Source of the DNA: UBA11524 sp045132495
Lineage (GTDB): Bacteria > Bacillota > Clostridia > Christensenellales > Aristaeellaceae
DNA length: 64,000 nucleotides
Reading direction: 5' to 3'
NCBI GenBank assembly: GCA_045132495.1
Contig: JBGUSK010000051.1
Span: forward strand, 124,001-188,000
The notes under the pieces were generated by a model. The model made no database searches and was not told where the DNA came from. It saw only the letters and a program-made list of their open reading frames with translations. Position numbers and translations under genes: made by a program. Positions within the stretch are counted from its first letter, which is position 1. Every line of letters begins with the position of its first letter. This document shows, in pieces, positions 1 through 7,389 of the stretch.

Positions 1-309
1 GAATCCCTGCTTGCATGCGAATGAGATGATAAAGAGCCGAAAGGGTGTACCCGTGCATAACGGACTGTATTCGGATTTCAGGCAAGCGCCTGAGCAAAGA
101 TAAATGTTTATACAGCATTGCATGATTGACGCAGGGAAGATGCGGTGTTAGAATAATAAAACAAACTGTGAAGGAAGAGGCAAGCGAAAGGCCTTCCAAT
201 GCATGGTCTGGTGTTTGATGCAGAGGGGGCTACATACCTGCTGACAGGTATGCAGATGTGCTGAATCCGGACAATCAAAACAGGAATGGATACGTTGGAG
301 GTAATGAAG
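1..309. other. gene-less left edge with one hairpin
   Basis: I see no convincing gene here; the open frames on the minus strand have no family signature and no ribosome binding site. The stretch holds a promoter-like pair (126-154) and a perfect 8-bp hairpin, CATACCTG/CAGGTATG with a CTGA loop, at 233-252. The hairpin has no T-tract behind it, so it is a leader structure rather than a terminator for the gene starting at 310. Confidence 0.5.
126..154 (+). promoter_or_regulatory. candidate sigma-A promoter for the 310 gene
   Basis: TTGACG (126-131), a 17-nt spacer and TAGAAT (149-154). It would give a leader of roughly 150 nt containing the 233-252 hairpin. Seen by eye only. Confidence 0.45.
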
Positions 310-1065
310 ATGAAAAGAATCGTCGGTTTGATGCTGATGATCGCTATGCTGCTGAGCGTTTCGGCCCTTGCCGAAAACCGGGACATTGATTTTCGCGGAC
401 TGCCCTGGGGGTGTTCTCCCGCCGAAGCGATTGAACTGCTGAAAAAAGATTTGCAGATTGATGAAAAAGAAATCAAGTTCAGCTATGTGTTCTACAATTT
501 GCGCCAGTATGAAGAGGTGAGCAAAGTGAGCAATTACCCGTTGGTTGAGATGCTCAAGTGCTCCATTACTGTTCCCGATCTGAAGGTAGCCGGGTATAAG
601 ACCCAGAATAAAGACAATATCGAATTGTACTTTCTTCCCATATTGAGCGAGGATGGCCAATCTTACAGCCTGTCAGAGCAGGAAGGCATGCTGTGGCGCG
701 CCGTATATCCGGTGATCAGCAAACCCGGTGATGTGATGAAATGGACAATGCGGGAGGATCTGGAAGGTAAGCTGGAAGCGCTGTACGGCAAAAAAGAAGC
801 ACGCAGTTTTACGAGATATGAATACAGCAATGGCGAATGGGGAAACCGATACCGCACTTTCGAGTATTATTCCAGCGAAACCGGCACGCTTGAACTGTCC
901 TCTCCTTCGGAGTATAGCTATCATACGCTCGATTATCGCTGGATGCTGACAGGTGATGTAATGTCAGACGCGAGACAGACTGTTATAATCCGTGAGATGG
1001 AGGCGGAAGCGGAGGAGCAGCGGAAACTGAATCAGAGCGTAGGTAACAGTACTGACGGATTGTAA
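310..1065 (+). CDS. secreted protein of unknown function
   Basis: 251 residues. I start it at ATG 310 rather than the upstream ATGs at 286 and 304 because GGAGGT at 297-302 lies 7 nt before 310 and the protein then opens with a clean signal peptide (KR, hydrophobic run, cleavage after SALA). The mature part is mixed alpha/beta and charged, with a tyrosine/serine-rich middle and a Glu/Ala/Arg C-terminal helix that ends in polar residues. There is no lipobox and no family I recognise. It stands alone with its own promoter; the next gene starts 84 nt on. Export is well supported, the role unknown. Confidence 0.75.
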   Translation: MKRIVGLMLMIAMLLSVSALAENRDIDFRGLPWGCSPAEAIELLKKDLQIDEKEIKFSYVFYNLRQYEEVSKVSNYPLVEMLKCSITVPDLKVAGYKTQNKDNIELYFLPILSEDGQSYSLSEQEGMLWRAVYPVISKPGDVMKWTMREDLEGKLEALYGKKEARSFTRYEYSNGEWGNRYRTFEYYSSETGTLELSSPSEYSYHTLDYRWMLTGDVMSDARQTVIIREMEAEAEEQRKLNQSVGNSTDGL

Positions 1066-1149
1066 AACCGTGCCCTGACCCAATGTCAACCTGGCATTCT
1101 TAGTGACGCCGTGCTGCCATCGGGAAAAGAAACGAAGGAGGCGCTCAAC

Positions 1150-1662
1150 ATGGCGGAGACATTTCTGACCCTGATGGCGGATTATGACATGGCTGCCCAG
1201 TTCCGCATGGATGGCTGGTACAACGCCATCCAGCGTGCGGGCTTCAGCGGTACGCAGACGCCAGGGTTGAATCACCACATCAGTCTGGCGACTTTTCCTG
1301 TGGAGGCGGAAGCTGAGGCCATCGCTCTGACAAAGCGAATCGCCGCGGAATATGCCCCGGTGGAGGTTCACGTCAGCCATGTGGGGCTGTTTGCAGGCAG
1401 CAGGGTGCTCTTCGCTGCACCGGAAAGCAATCCGGCCTTGACGGCGCTCCAGCGGGCCTGTGCGGATGACCGGCCCCTCAATGGTCACCCCTGGACGCCT
1501 CATACAACGATGCTCATCGATACGCCGGAGAACATTGTCGCTGCGCTGCCCGTGCTGATGGAGAAATTCGAACCCTTCCGGGGACGGATCACCCATCTGC
1601 ACCTGTGCGCCTTCTGGCCCACGCGGGAGATCCTGCGCGTGCCGCTGACGGGGAAGGAATAA
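1150..1662 (+). CDS. 2H phosphoesterase / 2'-5' RNA ligase-like protein
   Basis: 170 residues, a usual size for the LigT/2H phosphoesterase superfamily, which act on 2',3'-cyclic or 2'-5' phosphodiester ends. Two HxS/T motifs about 80 residues apart are visible: HIS within NHHISLATF and HTT within PWTPHTTML, which in the family place two histidines in the active site. Start chosen at ATG 1150, 8 nt after AAGGAGG; the open frame extends 13 codons further upstream without a site. It is cytoplasmic (no signal). The natural substrate cannot be told from sequence, and a tRNA or nucleotide-repair role is only a family guess. Confidence 0.75.
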   Translation: MAETFLTLMADYDMAAQFRMDGWYNAIQRAGFSGTQTPGLNHHISLATFPVEAEAEAIALTKRIAAEYAPVEVHVSHVGLFAGSRVLFAAPESNPALTALQRACADDRPLNGHPWTPHTTMLIDTPENIVAALPVLMEKFEPFRGRITHLHLCAFWPTREILRVPLTGKE

Positions 1663-1725
1663 ACTGCCGGAACTTGCAGGGTTTTCATGCGGCGCAACGT
1701 TATATCAGCAAAGGAGTTGATGGGG

Positions 1726-2973
1726 ATGCGGCGCTTTTTGTATACCCTGCTGGTGGTGTTGCTGCTGCTGCCTGCTGCCTGTGCAGAGGAGGCCCAGCGC
1801 GTGGCAGAGGGTTTGCCTGCACTGACCTTCACTGTGATGGACACCGGTCGCGGTACCGGCAATGAGCGTCGCCCCAGCCTGCTGGCGGTGGAGATCACCT
1901 CGTCAGACGGAGACTTCTGTCAGACAATCACCTGGGAATCCAATGAGCACCCGGATTTTGAGCGTCTTGCGCCCTTCGTCCGCCTGGTGGATTACAATTT
2001 TGACGGCTTCAAGGATTTACAGCTGCTTACTGCCCAGGGCGTGCGGAATGAGTTCTACACCGCAGCGCTATGGGACGCTGAGAAGGGGTGCTTCCAGGAG
2101 GTGCTCCAGGACAGCCCGCGTCTGCCCGGCGGGAAAAGTGCCAATAAGATGGGTCAGGCGGAATTCTGCAACCCCGAGTTTTACCCCGATCCTGACAATC
2201 CTGGCTTCGGTTCCGTCTACTGCGTGGAGGAGGATGGGTTCCGCTACCGCACGGAATATGTCTATGGATGGGAGGCGTGCTATCGGAGGGAAACATACTG
2301 GGTCGCCTCCGTGTATGACGCAGGTGATGGGATGATCGGCGAATCTCTCGAGCAGTGGGGCACCGGCCTCAACTACTGGTGGAACCAGACCTACCCCGAG
2401 GCGTGGTATTACGGCGATGGCAATATGTTCGACAAACGCACCGAGGCCCGCCGTCTGCTGATGCTCGGCCGGGGCACTATGCGCCATTACTCCATGATGG
2501 TGGACAATGTGAGCTGGGTCAACCTGCGCCAGTTGGACAGCAAGGATTCGCCTTCCCTGGCGCAGCTTCCCCGCGGCACGACGGTGCAGGTGCTGGCGAC
2601 CGGCTGCGGCGAGGACGGAGGCTGGACGCTGGTTTATTGCAGCAATGATGACCTGGGAATCAGGCCGGGCGTTGACATGTACCACGACGACAGGCCGGAC
2701 GGCGTGACGGGATACATCTGGCACAGCTACCTGGAGCCGACCAATTTGTACGTTGCCAACGTGGACTGGGTGAACGTCCGCGAGGCGGCGGATAAGCGCT
2801 CAGATGTGGTGACGACACTGAACAGAGGGGACGTTGTGTATCGCTGCGCAAACAGCAGGAATGGCTGGATTGGCGTGTCGGGCTGGAAGGAAGTCGAGGG
2901 TTTCAGCGACACTGCGCCATTCGTTGGATATATCTGGCACAGTTATCTGGAATCCGAGCCCTTCATTCCTTGA
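1726..2973 (+). CDS. secreted protein with two C-terminal SH3-like domains
   Basis: 415 residues. Start at ATG 1726 (AAGGAG 9 nt upstream) gives MRRFLYTLLVVLLLLPAACA, a type I signal peptide. The Cys is preceded by PAA, which is not a good lipobox. The N-terminal half contains a DYNFDGFKDLQLL segment like the calcium-loop/FG-GAP style repeat of XAC2610-type proteins. The C-terminal third holds two bacterial SH3-like units, each with a VNLR or VNVR strand and closing on the same YIWHSYLE sequence. Such domains usually bind cell wall peptide or glycan. A surface-bound protein of unknown activity. Confidence 0.75.
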   Translation: MRRFLYTLLVVLLLLPAACAEEAQRVAEGLPALTFTVMDTGRGTGNERRPSLLAVEITSSDGDFCQTITWESNEHPDFERLAPFVRLVDYNFDGFKDLQLLTAQGVRNEFYTAALWDAEKGCFQEVLQDSPRLPGGKSANKMGQAEFCNPEFYPDPDNPGFGSVYCVEEDGFRYRTEYVYGWEACYRRETYWVASVYDAGDGMIGESLEQWGTGLNYWWNQTYPEAWYYGDGNMFDKRTEARRLLMLGRGTMRHYSMMVDNVSWVNLRQLDSKDSPSLAQLPRGTTVQVLATGCGEDGGWTLVYCSNDDLGIRPGVDMYHDDRPDGVTGYIWHSYLEPTNLYVANVDWVNVREAADKRSDVVTTLNRGDVVYRCANSRNGWIGVSGWKEVEGFSDTAPFVGYIWHSYLESEPFIP

Positions 2974-3029
2974 AAATGAGCAGTGTAAAACTTTTTTTCA
3001 GATTTCTCGATTTTTTTGAAATTTTCCTA

Positions 3030-3058
3030 TTGACTTGCCTCTGAAAACGTGATATACT
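3030..3058 (+). promoter_or_regulatory. promoter of the tRNA-Ala gene
   Basis: TTGACT (3030-3035), 17-nt spacer, TATACT (3053-3058), placing the start of transcription a few bases before the mature tRNA 5' end at 3072. Confidence 0.75.
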
Positions 3059-3071
3059 ATCAAACGTTGAC

Positions 3072-3144
3072 GGGGCATTAGCGCAGCTGGTAGCGCACAA
3101 CACTGGCAGTGTTGGGGTCAGCGGTTCGAATCCGCTATGCTCCA
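3072..3144 (+). tRNA. tRNA-Ala (anticodon GGC)
   Basis: A complete 73-nt cloverleaf: acceptor GGGGCAT/ATGCTCC, D-stem GCGC/GCGC, anticodon stem CAACA/TGTTG with loop CTGGCAG (anticodon GGC, reads GCC/GCU), a 5-nt variable loop, T-stem AGCGG/CCGCT with loop TTCGAAT, discriminator A. The third acceptor pair is G3:U70, the alanine identity element, which agrees with the anticodon. CCA is not encoded. Its 3' part (3102-3145) is duplicated at 4346-4389, so an integrated element used this gene as its attachment site while leaving the tRNA intact. Confidence 0.97.
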
Positions 3145-3145
3145 C
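3102..3145. repeat. attachment-site direct repeat, tRNA-side copy (attL/attR)
   Basis: 44 nt covering the anticodon loop, T-arm and acceptor 3' strand of the tRNA plus one base, identical to 4346-4389. Flanking bases differ on both sides (C versus G on the left, T versus C on the right), so the repeat is exactly bounded. This is the pattern left by a tyrosine recombinase that integrates into a tRNA 3' end. Confidence 0.9.
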
Positions 3146-3148
3146 TCA

Positions 3149-3180
3149 GGACTTGCAGAAATGCAAGTCCTTTTTCGTTT
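3149..3180 (+). terminator. rho-independent terminator after tRNA-Ala
   Basis: 9-bp perfect stem GGACTTGCA/TGCAAGTCC with a GAAA loop, then TTTTTCGTTTT. It lies inside the relic element; the ancestral tRNA terminator is probably the one at 4401-4442. Confidence 0.9.
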
Positions 3181-3245
3181 TATCATGCAAAAATCGCAAG
3201 TTCCTGCCTGTACAACCTGCAAAATGGGGTACCCCTTTCGCGACG

Positions 3246-3267
3246 TACCGCAATTCATACCGCAATT
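3246..3267. repeat. tandem 10-mer, possible recombinase arm site
   Basis: TACCGCAATT occurs twice with a 12-bp period (3246-3255, 3258-3267), just past the end of the recombinase stub and about 100 nt from the attachment repeat. Arm-type sites of Tn916-like integrases are short direct repeats in this position, so that is the likely reading, but no binding data are available here. Confidence 0.35.
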
Positions 3268-3289
3268 GGTACCGGAAAACCCGGGAAAA

Positions 3290-3451
3290 TCAAAGGAACG
3301 TGTCCATCTTCGCCAACTCTTTTTGCTTGGTTTCCATGCTGGAATGGGCATACAGTTGGAGTGTCAAGGCAACTTTCGTGTGTCCCAGGATTTCGGAAAG
3401 AGTACGCACATCCATGCCGGATTCGATGGCTCTGGTTGCGAACGTGTGCCC
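3290..3451 (-). pseudogene. tyrosine recombinase (integrase), 3' fragment only
   Basis: On the minus strand the 53 codons before the TGA at 3290-3292 read as the C-terminal end of a phage/ICE-type integrase: HTFATR (the HxxR box), LGHTKVALTLQLYAH with the second histidine and the nucleophilic tyrosine, then a charged tail. An in-frame TAA (3452-3454) sits directly upstream of the GHTF codons and nothing recognisable precedes it, so the remaining three quarters of the gene are gone. Its end points toward the tRNA-side attachment repeat, the usual place for such a gene. It cannot make a working enzyme. Confidence 0.85.
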
Positions 3452-3629
3452 TTATGGTATATTAAGGACAAACCGGGAAAGCCTTGAAAATCAAGGATTT
3501 GCGGATGTCAGGCGGGTTTTCATCCTTTTCCAAATCACGAGAACAAGCCTGAAAAAGTCACTGATATACTGGGGGTGTAAAATGGACGACAAAAGAATAA
3601 GGGAGTAAAACACCTCCCCAATCCCTGAA

Positions 3630-3665
3630 GGACATCCCCTCTGACAAGAGTGAGATGTCCTTTTT
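3630..3665 (+). terminator. terminator inside the relic element
   Basis: GGACATC (3630-3636) pairs with GATGTCC (3654-3660), with an inner CTCT/AGAG pairing, followed by TTTTT. No intact gene ends just before it, so it probably served a gene that has been deleted. Confidence 0.7.
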
Positions 3666-3747
3666 GCGTTCATAAAGCGCGTCGATTTCAGAGCATCATC
3701 AGGTGCTTTGAAAACGGCACACGGAGAAAAGAAAGGAGAAGATCGGA

Positions 3748-4023
3748 ATGAACAATCAGGCACAGCGCGGTCCTCCCTCAAATGCCGAGGAGAGGAATCC
3801 CGCAGTCCATGCACGGGATGGCCCTGAACAGGTGGTTGAGCTGTCGCTGACAGAGTTGTACCCATTCAAGAATCATCCGTTCCATGTGGTAGATGATGTT
3901 CATATGGAAAGCACAGCGCAGAGCATAAAGAACAATGGCGTTCTTGTACCTGTTATTGTGCGTCCCAGGGCAGAAGGTGGCTATGAGATGCCATCGTGCT
4001 GTATGGTAAGCGGGCATTCGTAG
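3748..4023 (+). pseudogene. ParB/Spo0J-like protein, truncated N-terminal part
   Basis: 91 codons with a good site (GAAAGGAGAAG) before ATG 3748. Residues 30-80 match the start of a ParB nuclease-like domain: LSLTELYPFKNHPF, then a span of the type SIKNNGVLVPVIVRP. The frame stops just where the conserved SGHRR motif should begin (it reads VSGHS then TAG), so the core and DNA-binding half are missing. Full proteins of this type are about 280-330 residues and are common on conjugative elements of Clostridia. A broken cargo gene of the relic element; whether the stub is expressed is unknown. Confidence 0.7.
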
Positions 4024-4345
4024 AATCAGCGATGGCTTTGCACCATCGCTGAAAGGATTGGGATTCAACTATACCATAAACTGTTCTCTTGGTCTGGCTA
4101 TCTCCGCTGCTATGTGCGTGGGAGATTCACCGTCCCCGTCATCCTCTAGCCAAGAGCCACCCCAGCCGCAGAATTTCCCTAACACTTGAATTTTGACCAA
4201 TTTTCTGACCACAACACAGGCGGCGAACGCTTAATAAATTCCGTAAAGAATCATAAGAGTTCCGCGTGTCAGTTTTCCGCGCATATAATGTAGGAATTTT
4301 GTGCTCCCCGGCCTGGAAGGAACCCCGAACGGGGTTCCCAGGCCG
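4024..4345. other. gene-less remainder of the relic element
   Basis: No supported gene. It holds a hairpin GCGATGG/CCATCGC at 4029-4049, an open 51-codon tail (4034-4189, + strand) without a start signal that may be the end of another lost gene, and a strong interrupted hairpin at 4310-4344 (GGCCTG and AACCCC arms around GAAC, one 3-nt bulge) that abuts the second attachment repeat. Confidence 0.5.
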
Positions 4346-4389
4346 ACTGGCAGTGTTGGGGTCAGCGGTTCGAATCCGCTATGCTCCAC
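4346..4389. repeat. attachment-site direct repeat, distal copy
   Basis: Second 44-nt copy of the tRNA-Ala 3' end. The 5' half of a tRNA is absent, so this is not a gene. With 3102-3145 it delimits about 1.24 kb of foreign DNA. Confidence 0.9.
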
Positions 4390-4400
4390 CATACATGATA

Positions 4401-4442
4401 AATCCGAACCTGATTCCGATTGGAAACGGGTTCGGATTTTTC
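4401..4442 (+). terminator. terminator behind the distal attachment copy
   Basis: AATCCGAACC (4401-4410) pairs with GGTTCGGATT (4429-4438), then TTTTC. It lies 11 nt after the distal copy of the tRNA end, where the original tRNA terminator would have been before integration. Confidence 0.75.
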
Positions 4443-4490
4443 TTTTCTTCACAGGGGGAGACTGTTAACTTGCATCCTATCCATATACAA

Positions 4491-4528
4491 AACCAGGACT
4501 GCACATGGTGATGCGGTCCTGGTTTTTG
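4491..4528. terminator. bidirectional terminator downstream of the Na/Pi transporter
   Basis: AACCAGGACTGCA pairs with TGCGGTCCTGGTT. A T-run follows on both strands, so it can end the minus-strand transporter transcript and anything arriving from the tRNA side. Confidence 0.75.
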
Positions 4529-4541
4529 CATATGCTGATGT

Positions 4542-6308
4542 TTATTCCTCCGGGAACGCATACTGCGCCTTGTACTTCGCAAACTGCTCGGCAAATGCAG
4601 CGCTCTCGTGCAGCTCGCCGGCCTTGAGGGCGTTCAGGTACTCGTGGGCCTCCAGCTTGCCCTCGGAGACCTGCAGCATCTCAACTGCCACGTTGGAGCA
4701 GTGGTCAGCGGTGCGCTCGCAGGCAGTCAGCAGATCCTCCAGCACGAAGCCGTACTCCACCGTGCAAAGGCCGTCGCGCAGGCGGCGCACATGGCGGGAT
4801 TTCACCTCGCGGACAAGGGCGTCTACCACCTGCTCCTGGGGCTCGATCTGGATGGCCTGCGCCATGTCGAAACTGGTGTAGGCGGATACTGTGCGATCCA
4901 CAACGTCCAGCACAGCGCGCTCCAGCACGGCCAATTCGCCCTTGGCCTGTGCGGAGAAGTTGATCTTTTTCTCCTCGATCTCCAGCGCGGCCTTGGCGAC
5001 GGCCAGGGCGTGGTCGCCCATGCGCTCAATGTCGGAGATGGTGTACAGAAGGGTGTTGAGGATGCGGTTATCATGGACCGACAGGTTCATCGCGGACAGC
5101 TGGACGAGGTAGGTGCCCAGTGCATCCTCGTAGCGGTCAGTGCGGTCTTCCAGTTCGGCAACCTCCTCCATGGCGGCGTCGTCGAACTTCTTCGTCAGGC
5201 CGATAGCAATGCGCATGGCCTTGGCGGCATCGGCAGCCATCACCGCGGCGATCTCCTGGGCGCGCTGCACGGCGACGGCAGGGGTGGCCAGCAGACGCTC
5301 GTCCAGCAGCTCCTGCTTCTGGGGCGTGTTTTCGCTGGGAATGATGGCATAGGCCATCTTGACCAGCAGCTTGTTCATGGGCAGCAGCACCGCCGTGGCG
5401 GCCAGGTTGAAGCCCGTGTGGATGACGGAAATGTTCCAGGCGCTGACCGGCTGGGTCAGGAATGCCCAGTCGATGAACATCCCCAGGCCGTAGAACACGA
5501 CCACGAACAGCGCCACGCCCACCACGTTGAACAGCAGGTGCACGATGGCCGTGCGGCGGGCATTGCGGTTCGCGCCGATGGCACCCATCATGGCAGTGAC
5601 GCAGGTGCCGATATTCTGGCCCAGAATGATGGGGATGGCTGCGCCGTAGGTGACGGCGCCCGTCACACACAGACCCTGCAGGATACCTACAGAGGCGGAG
5701 GAGGACTGGATGATGGCTGTCAGCACCGCACCGAAGAGGATGCCCACCAGCGGGTTGGTGAAGGAGATCATCAGATCAGCGAACCAGGCCTCGGTTTTCA
5801 GGAAGGACATCGACTTGCTCATCAGATCCATGCCGGTCATCAATGTCATGAAGCCCAGCATGATGGTGCCAACGCCCTTTTTCTTTTCGGACTTGCCCAT
5901 ATAAAGGAAGATACCGATCACGCCGATCAGCGGCGCGAGGGTGGAAGGCTTGAAAAGCTGGATGAGGAAGCTGTCACCCTCCAGGCCAGACAGGGACAAG
6001 ATCCAAGCTGTCACCGTGGTGCCCACGTTGGAGCCCATGATGACGCCCACGGCCTGCTGCAGCGTCATGATGCCGGAGTTGACGAAGCCCACCACCATCA
6101 CCGTGGTGGCCGAGGAGGACTGGATCACCGCCGTTACGGCCATGCCCAGCAGGAAACCTTTCCAGACCTTGCCGCTCATCTTGGCCAGGATCGTTTGCAG
6201 CTTGCCGCCCGCTTGGCGTTCCAGCGCCTTGCCCATGATATCCATACCAAACAGGAACAGCGCCAGGCCGCCCATCAGGGAAATGATCTTGAAAATGTAT
6301 GCCGTCAT
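4542..6308 (-). CDS. Na/Pi cotransporter with PhoU domain
   Basis: 588 residues. Start ATG at 6306-6308, preceded by AAGGAGA; the open frame runs 28 codons further upstream without a site. Residues 1 to about 320 form the inverted-repeat NptA/SLC34-type membrane domain with the duplicated QSSS signatures (QSSSATTVMVVGF and QSSSASVGILQG), which in the family bind phosphate and sodium. Residues from about 340 on form a helical PhoU-like domain (YTISDIERMGDHA, LLTACERTADH). It should import phosphate into the cytoplasm. The gene is divergent from pstS and its upstream region holds a three-repeat Pho-box-like array, so it is probably a second, PhoP-controlled phosphate uptake route. Confidence 0.93.
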   Translation of the reverse strand: MTAYIFKIISLMGGLALFLFGMDIMGKALERQAGGKLQTILAKMSGKVWKGFLLGMAVTAVIQSSSATTVMVVGFVNSGIMTLQQAVGVIMGSNVGTTVTAWILSLSGLEGDSFLIQLFKPSTLAPLIGVIGIFLYMGKSEKKKGVGTIMLGFMTLMTGMDLMSKSMSFLKTEAWFADLMISFTNPLVGILFGAVLTAIIQSSSASVGILQGLCVTGAVTYGAAIPIILGQNIGTCVTAMMGAIGANRNARRTAIVHLLFNVVGVALFVVVFYGLGMFIDWAFLTQPVSAWNISVIHTGFNLAATAVLLPMNKLLVKMAYAIIPSENTPQKQELLDERLLATPAVAVQRAQEIAAVMAADAAKAMRIAIGLTKKFDDAAMEEVAELEDRTDRYEDALGTYLVQLSAMNLSVHDNRILNTLLYTISDIERMGDHALAVAKAALEIEEKKINFSAQAKGELAVLERAVLDVVDRTVSAYTSFDMAQAIQIEPQEQVVDALVREVKSRHVRRLRDGLCTVEYGFVLEDLLTACERTADHCSNVAVEMLQVSEGKLEAHEYLNALKAGELHESAAFAEQFAKYKAQYAFPEE

Positions 6309-6353
6309 CGTTGACTCTCCTTTACGGAAATCTTGCATATTTCGACAGCATTC

Positions 6354-6419
6354 ATTATAATCTCGGGTTTTTGTCAAGACCAGCAGAGTCATGCAAAGCT
6401 TGTGTAAAATGTATGTAAA
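6354..6419 (-). promoter_or_regulatory. Pho-box-like array and -10 element of the Na/Pi transporter
   Basis: Minus strand: TTTACA (6414-6419), TTTACA (6403-6408) and TTTGCA (6392-6397), each exactly 11 bp apart, then TATAAT (6354-6359) 32 nt downstream. TTGACA at 6372-6377 is only 12 nt from the -10, too close to be a normal -35. Direct TTNACA repeats at 11 bp are the PhoP site of Bacillus-type Pho regulons. Confidence 0.7.
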
Positions 6420-6451
6420 GCCGCAGGAGGGCGGCTGCTTCCGCCGAACAT

Positions 6452-6505
6452 TTTACTCGATTTTTACCTTCCTGATATTCGTCTCAAATATGGCTGCGCT
6501 ATGAT
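6452..6505 (+). promoter_or_regulatory. Pho-box-like repeats and -10 element of the pst operon
   Basis: Plus strand: TTTACT (6452-6457) and TTTACC (6463-6468), 11 bp apart, then TATGAT (6500-6505) 31 nt downstream, with no good -35. The geometry mirrors the divergent promoter. Confidence 0.6.
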
Positions 6506-6540
6506 GCAGACGTACCAAAATGGAAAGGAAGTTGAAAATC

Positions 6541-7389
6541 ATGAAAAAGATTATCTCTATCCTGTTGACTCTGACCCTGCTGCTGACGACCGCCTGCGCA
6601 ATGGCGGAAGAGATCAACGTCATCTCCCGCGAGGATGGCTCCGGCACCCGCGGCGCGTTCATCGAGCTGTTCGGCATCGAACAGAAGAATGCTGAGGGCA
6701 AGAAGATCGACTACACCACCGACGACTGCGACATCACCAATAGCACCTCCGTCATGATGACCAGCGTAGCAGGCAACGACTGCGCTATCGGCTACATCAG
6801 CCTGGGCTCCATGAACGACACCGTGAAAGCGCTGCTGATCGACGGCGCAGCTGCCTCCGTGGAGAATATCAAGAACGGCAGCTACAAGGTGGCCCGTCCC
6901 TTCAACATCGCCACCAAGGCGGAGGTTTCCGACGCGGCGGCTGATTTCATCGCCTTCATCATGAGCGCCGAAGGTCAGGCGGTCATCGAGGCCAACGGCT
7001 ACATCGCCGTGGTGGAGGATGCTCCCGCTTTTGAGGGCGGCAAGGTGAATGGCAAGATCGTCATCGCCGGTTCCTCCTCTGTAACGCCCATGATGGAGAA
7101 GCTCAAGGAAGCCTACGAGGCCCTCAACACCAATGTGGAGATCGAGCTGCAGCAGAGCGACTCCTCCTCTGGTATGACCTCTACCATCGACGGCGTGTGC
7201 GACATCGGCATGGCCTCCCGCGCCCTGAAGGATTCCGAGACCGAGAAGGGCCTCACCGGTCTGACCATCGCCATGGACGGCATTGCGGTTATCGTGAGCC
7301 TGGATAATCCTGTGGATGGCCTGACCACCGAGCAGGTGCGCGACATCTACATGGGCGAGATCACCGACTGGAGCGAGGTCAATGAGTAA
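6541..7389 (+). CDS. pstS: phosphate ABC transporter substrate-binding protein PstS, circularly permuted
   Basis: 282 residues with signal peptide (MKKIISILLTLTLLLTTACA-MA); start at 6541 behind GGAAG, not at 6520. It binds extracellular phosphate for PstCAB. The order of parts is swapped: SREDGSGTRGAF and AIGYISLG, which belong to the second half of ordinary PstS, come first (about residues 28-160), and the opening GSSSVTPMMEKL, SDSSSGMTS and IYMGEITDWSEV come last. The protein ends where the classical linker into the SREDGSGT motif would begin, a clean permutation at the domain joint. The stop overlaps the pstC start by 8 nt. Identity as PstS is very likely given the operon. Confidence 0.9.
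   Translation: MKKIISILLTLTLLLTTACAMAEEINVISREDGSGTRGAFIELFGIEQKNAEGKKIDYTTDDCDITNSTSVMMTSVAGNDCAIGYISLGSMNDTVKALLIDGAAASVENIKNGSYKVARPFNIATKAEVSDAAADFIAFIMSAEGQAVIEANGYIAVVEDAPAFEGGKVNGKIVIAGSSSVTPMMEKLKEAYEALNTNVEIELQQSDSSSGMTSTIDGVCDIGMASRALKDSETEKGLTGLTIAMDGIAVIVSLDNPVDGLTTEQVRDIYMGEITDWSEVNE

Noticed and set aside
1726..2973. lipoprotein call for the SH3-domain protein
   Set aside because: The cysteine is preceded by PAA rather than a lipobox, and an AxA-type cleavage site follows directly.
4346..4389. second tRNA-Ala gene
   Set aside because: Only the 3' 44 nt are present; the D-arm and 5' acceptor strand are missing, so it is an attachment-site copy.
6372..6377. TTGACA as the -35 of the Na/Pi transporter promoter
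   Set aside because: It is only 12 nt from the TATAAT, too short for sigma-A; the Pho-box geometry explains the promoter better.
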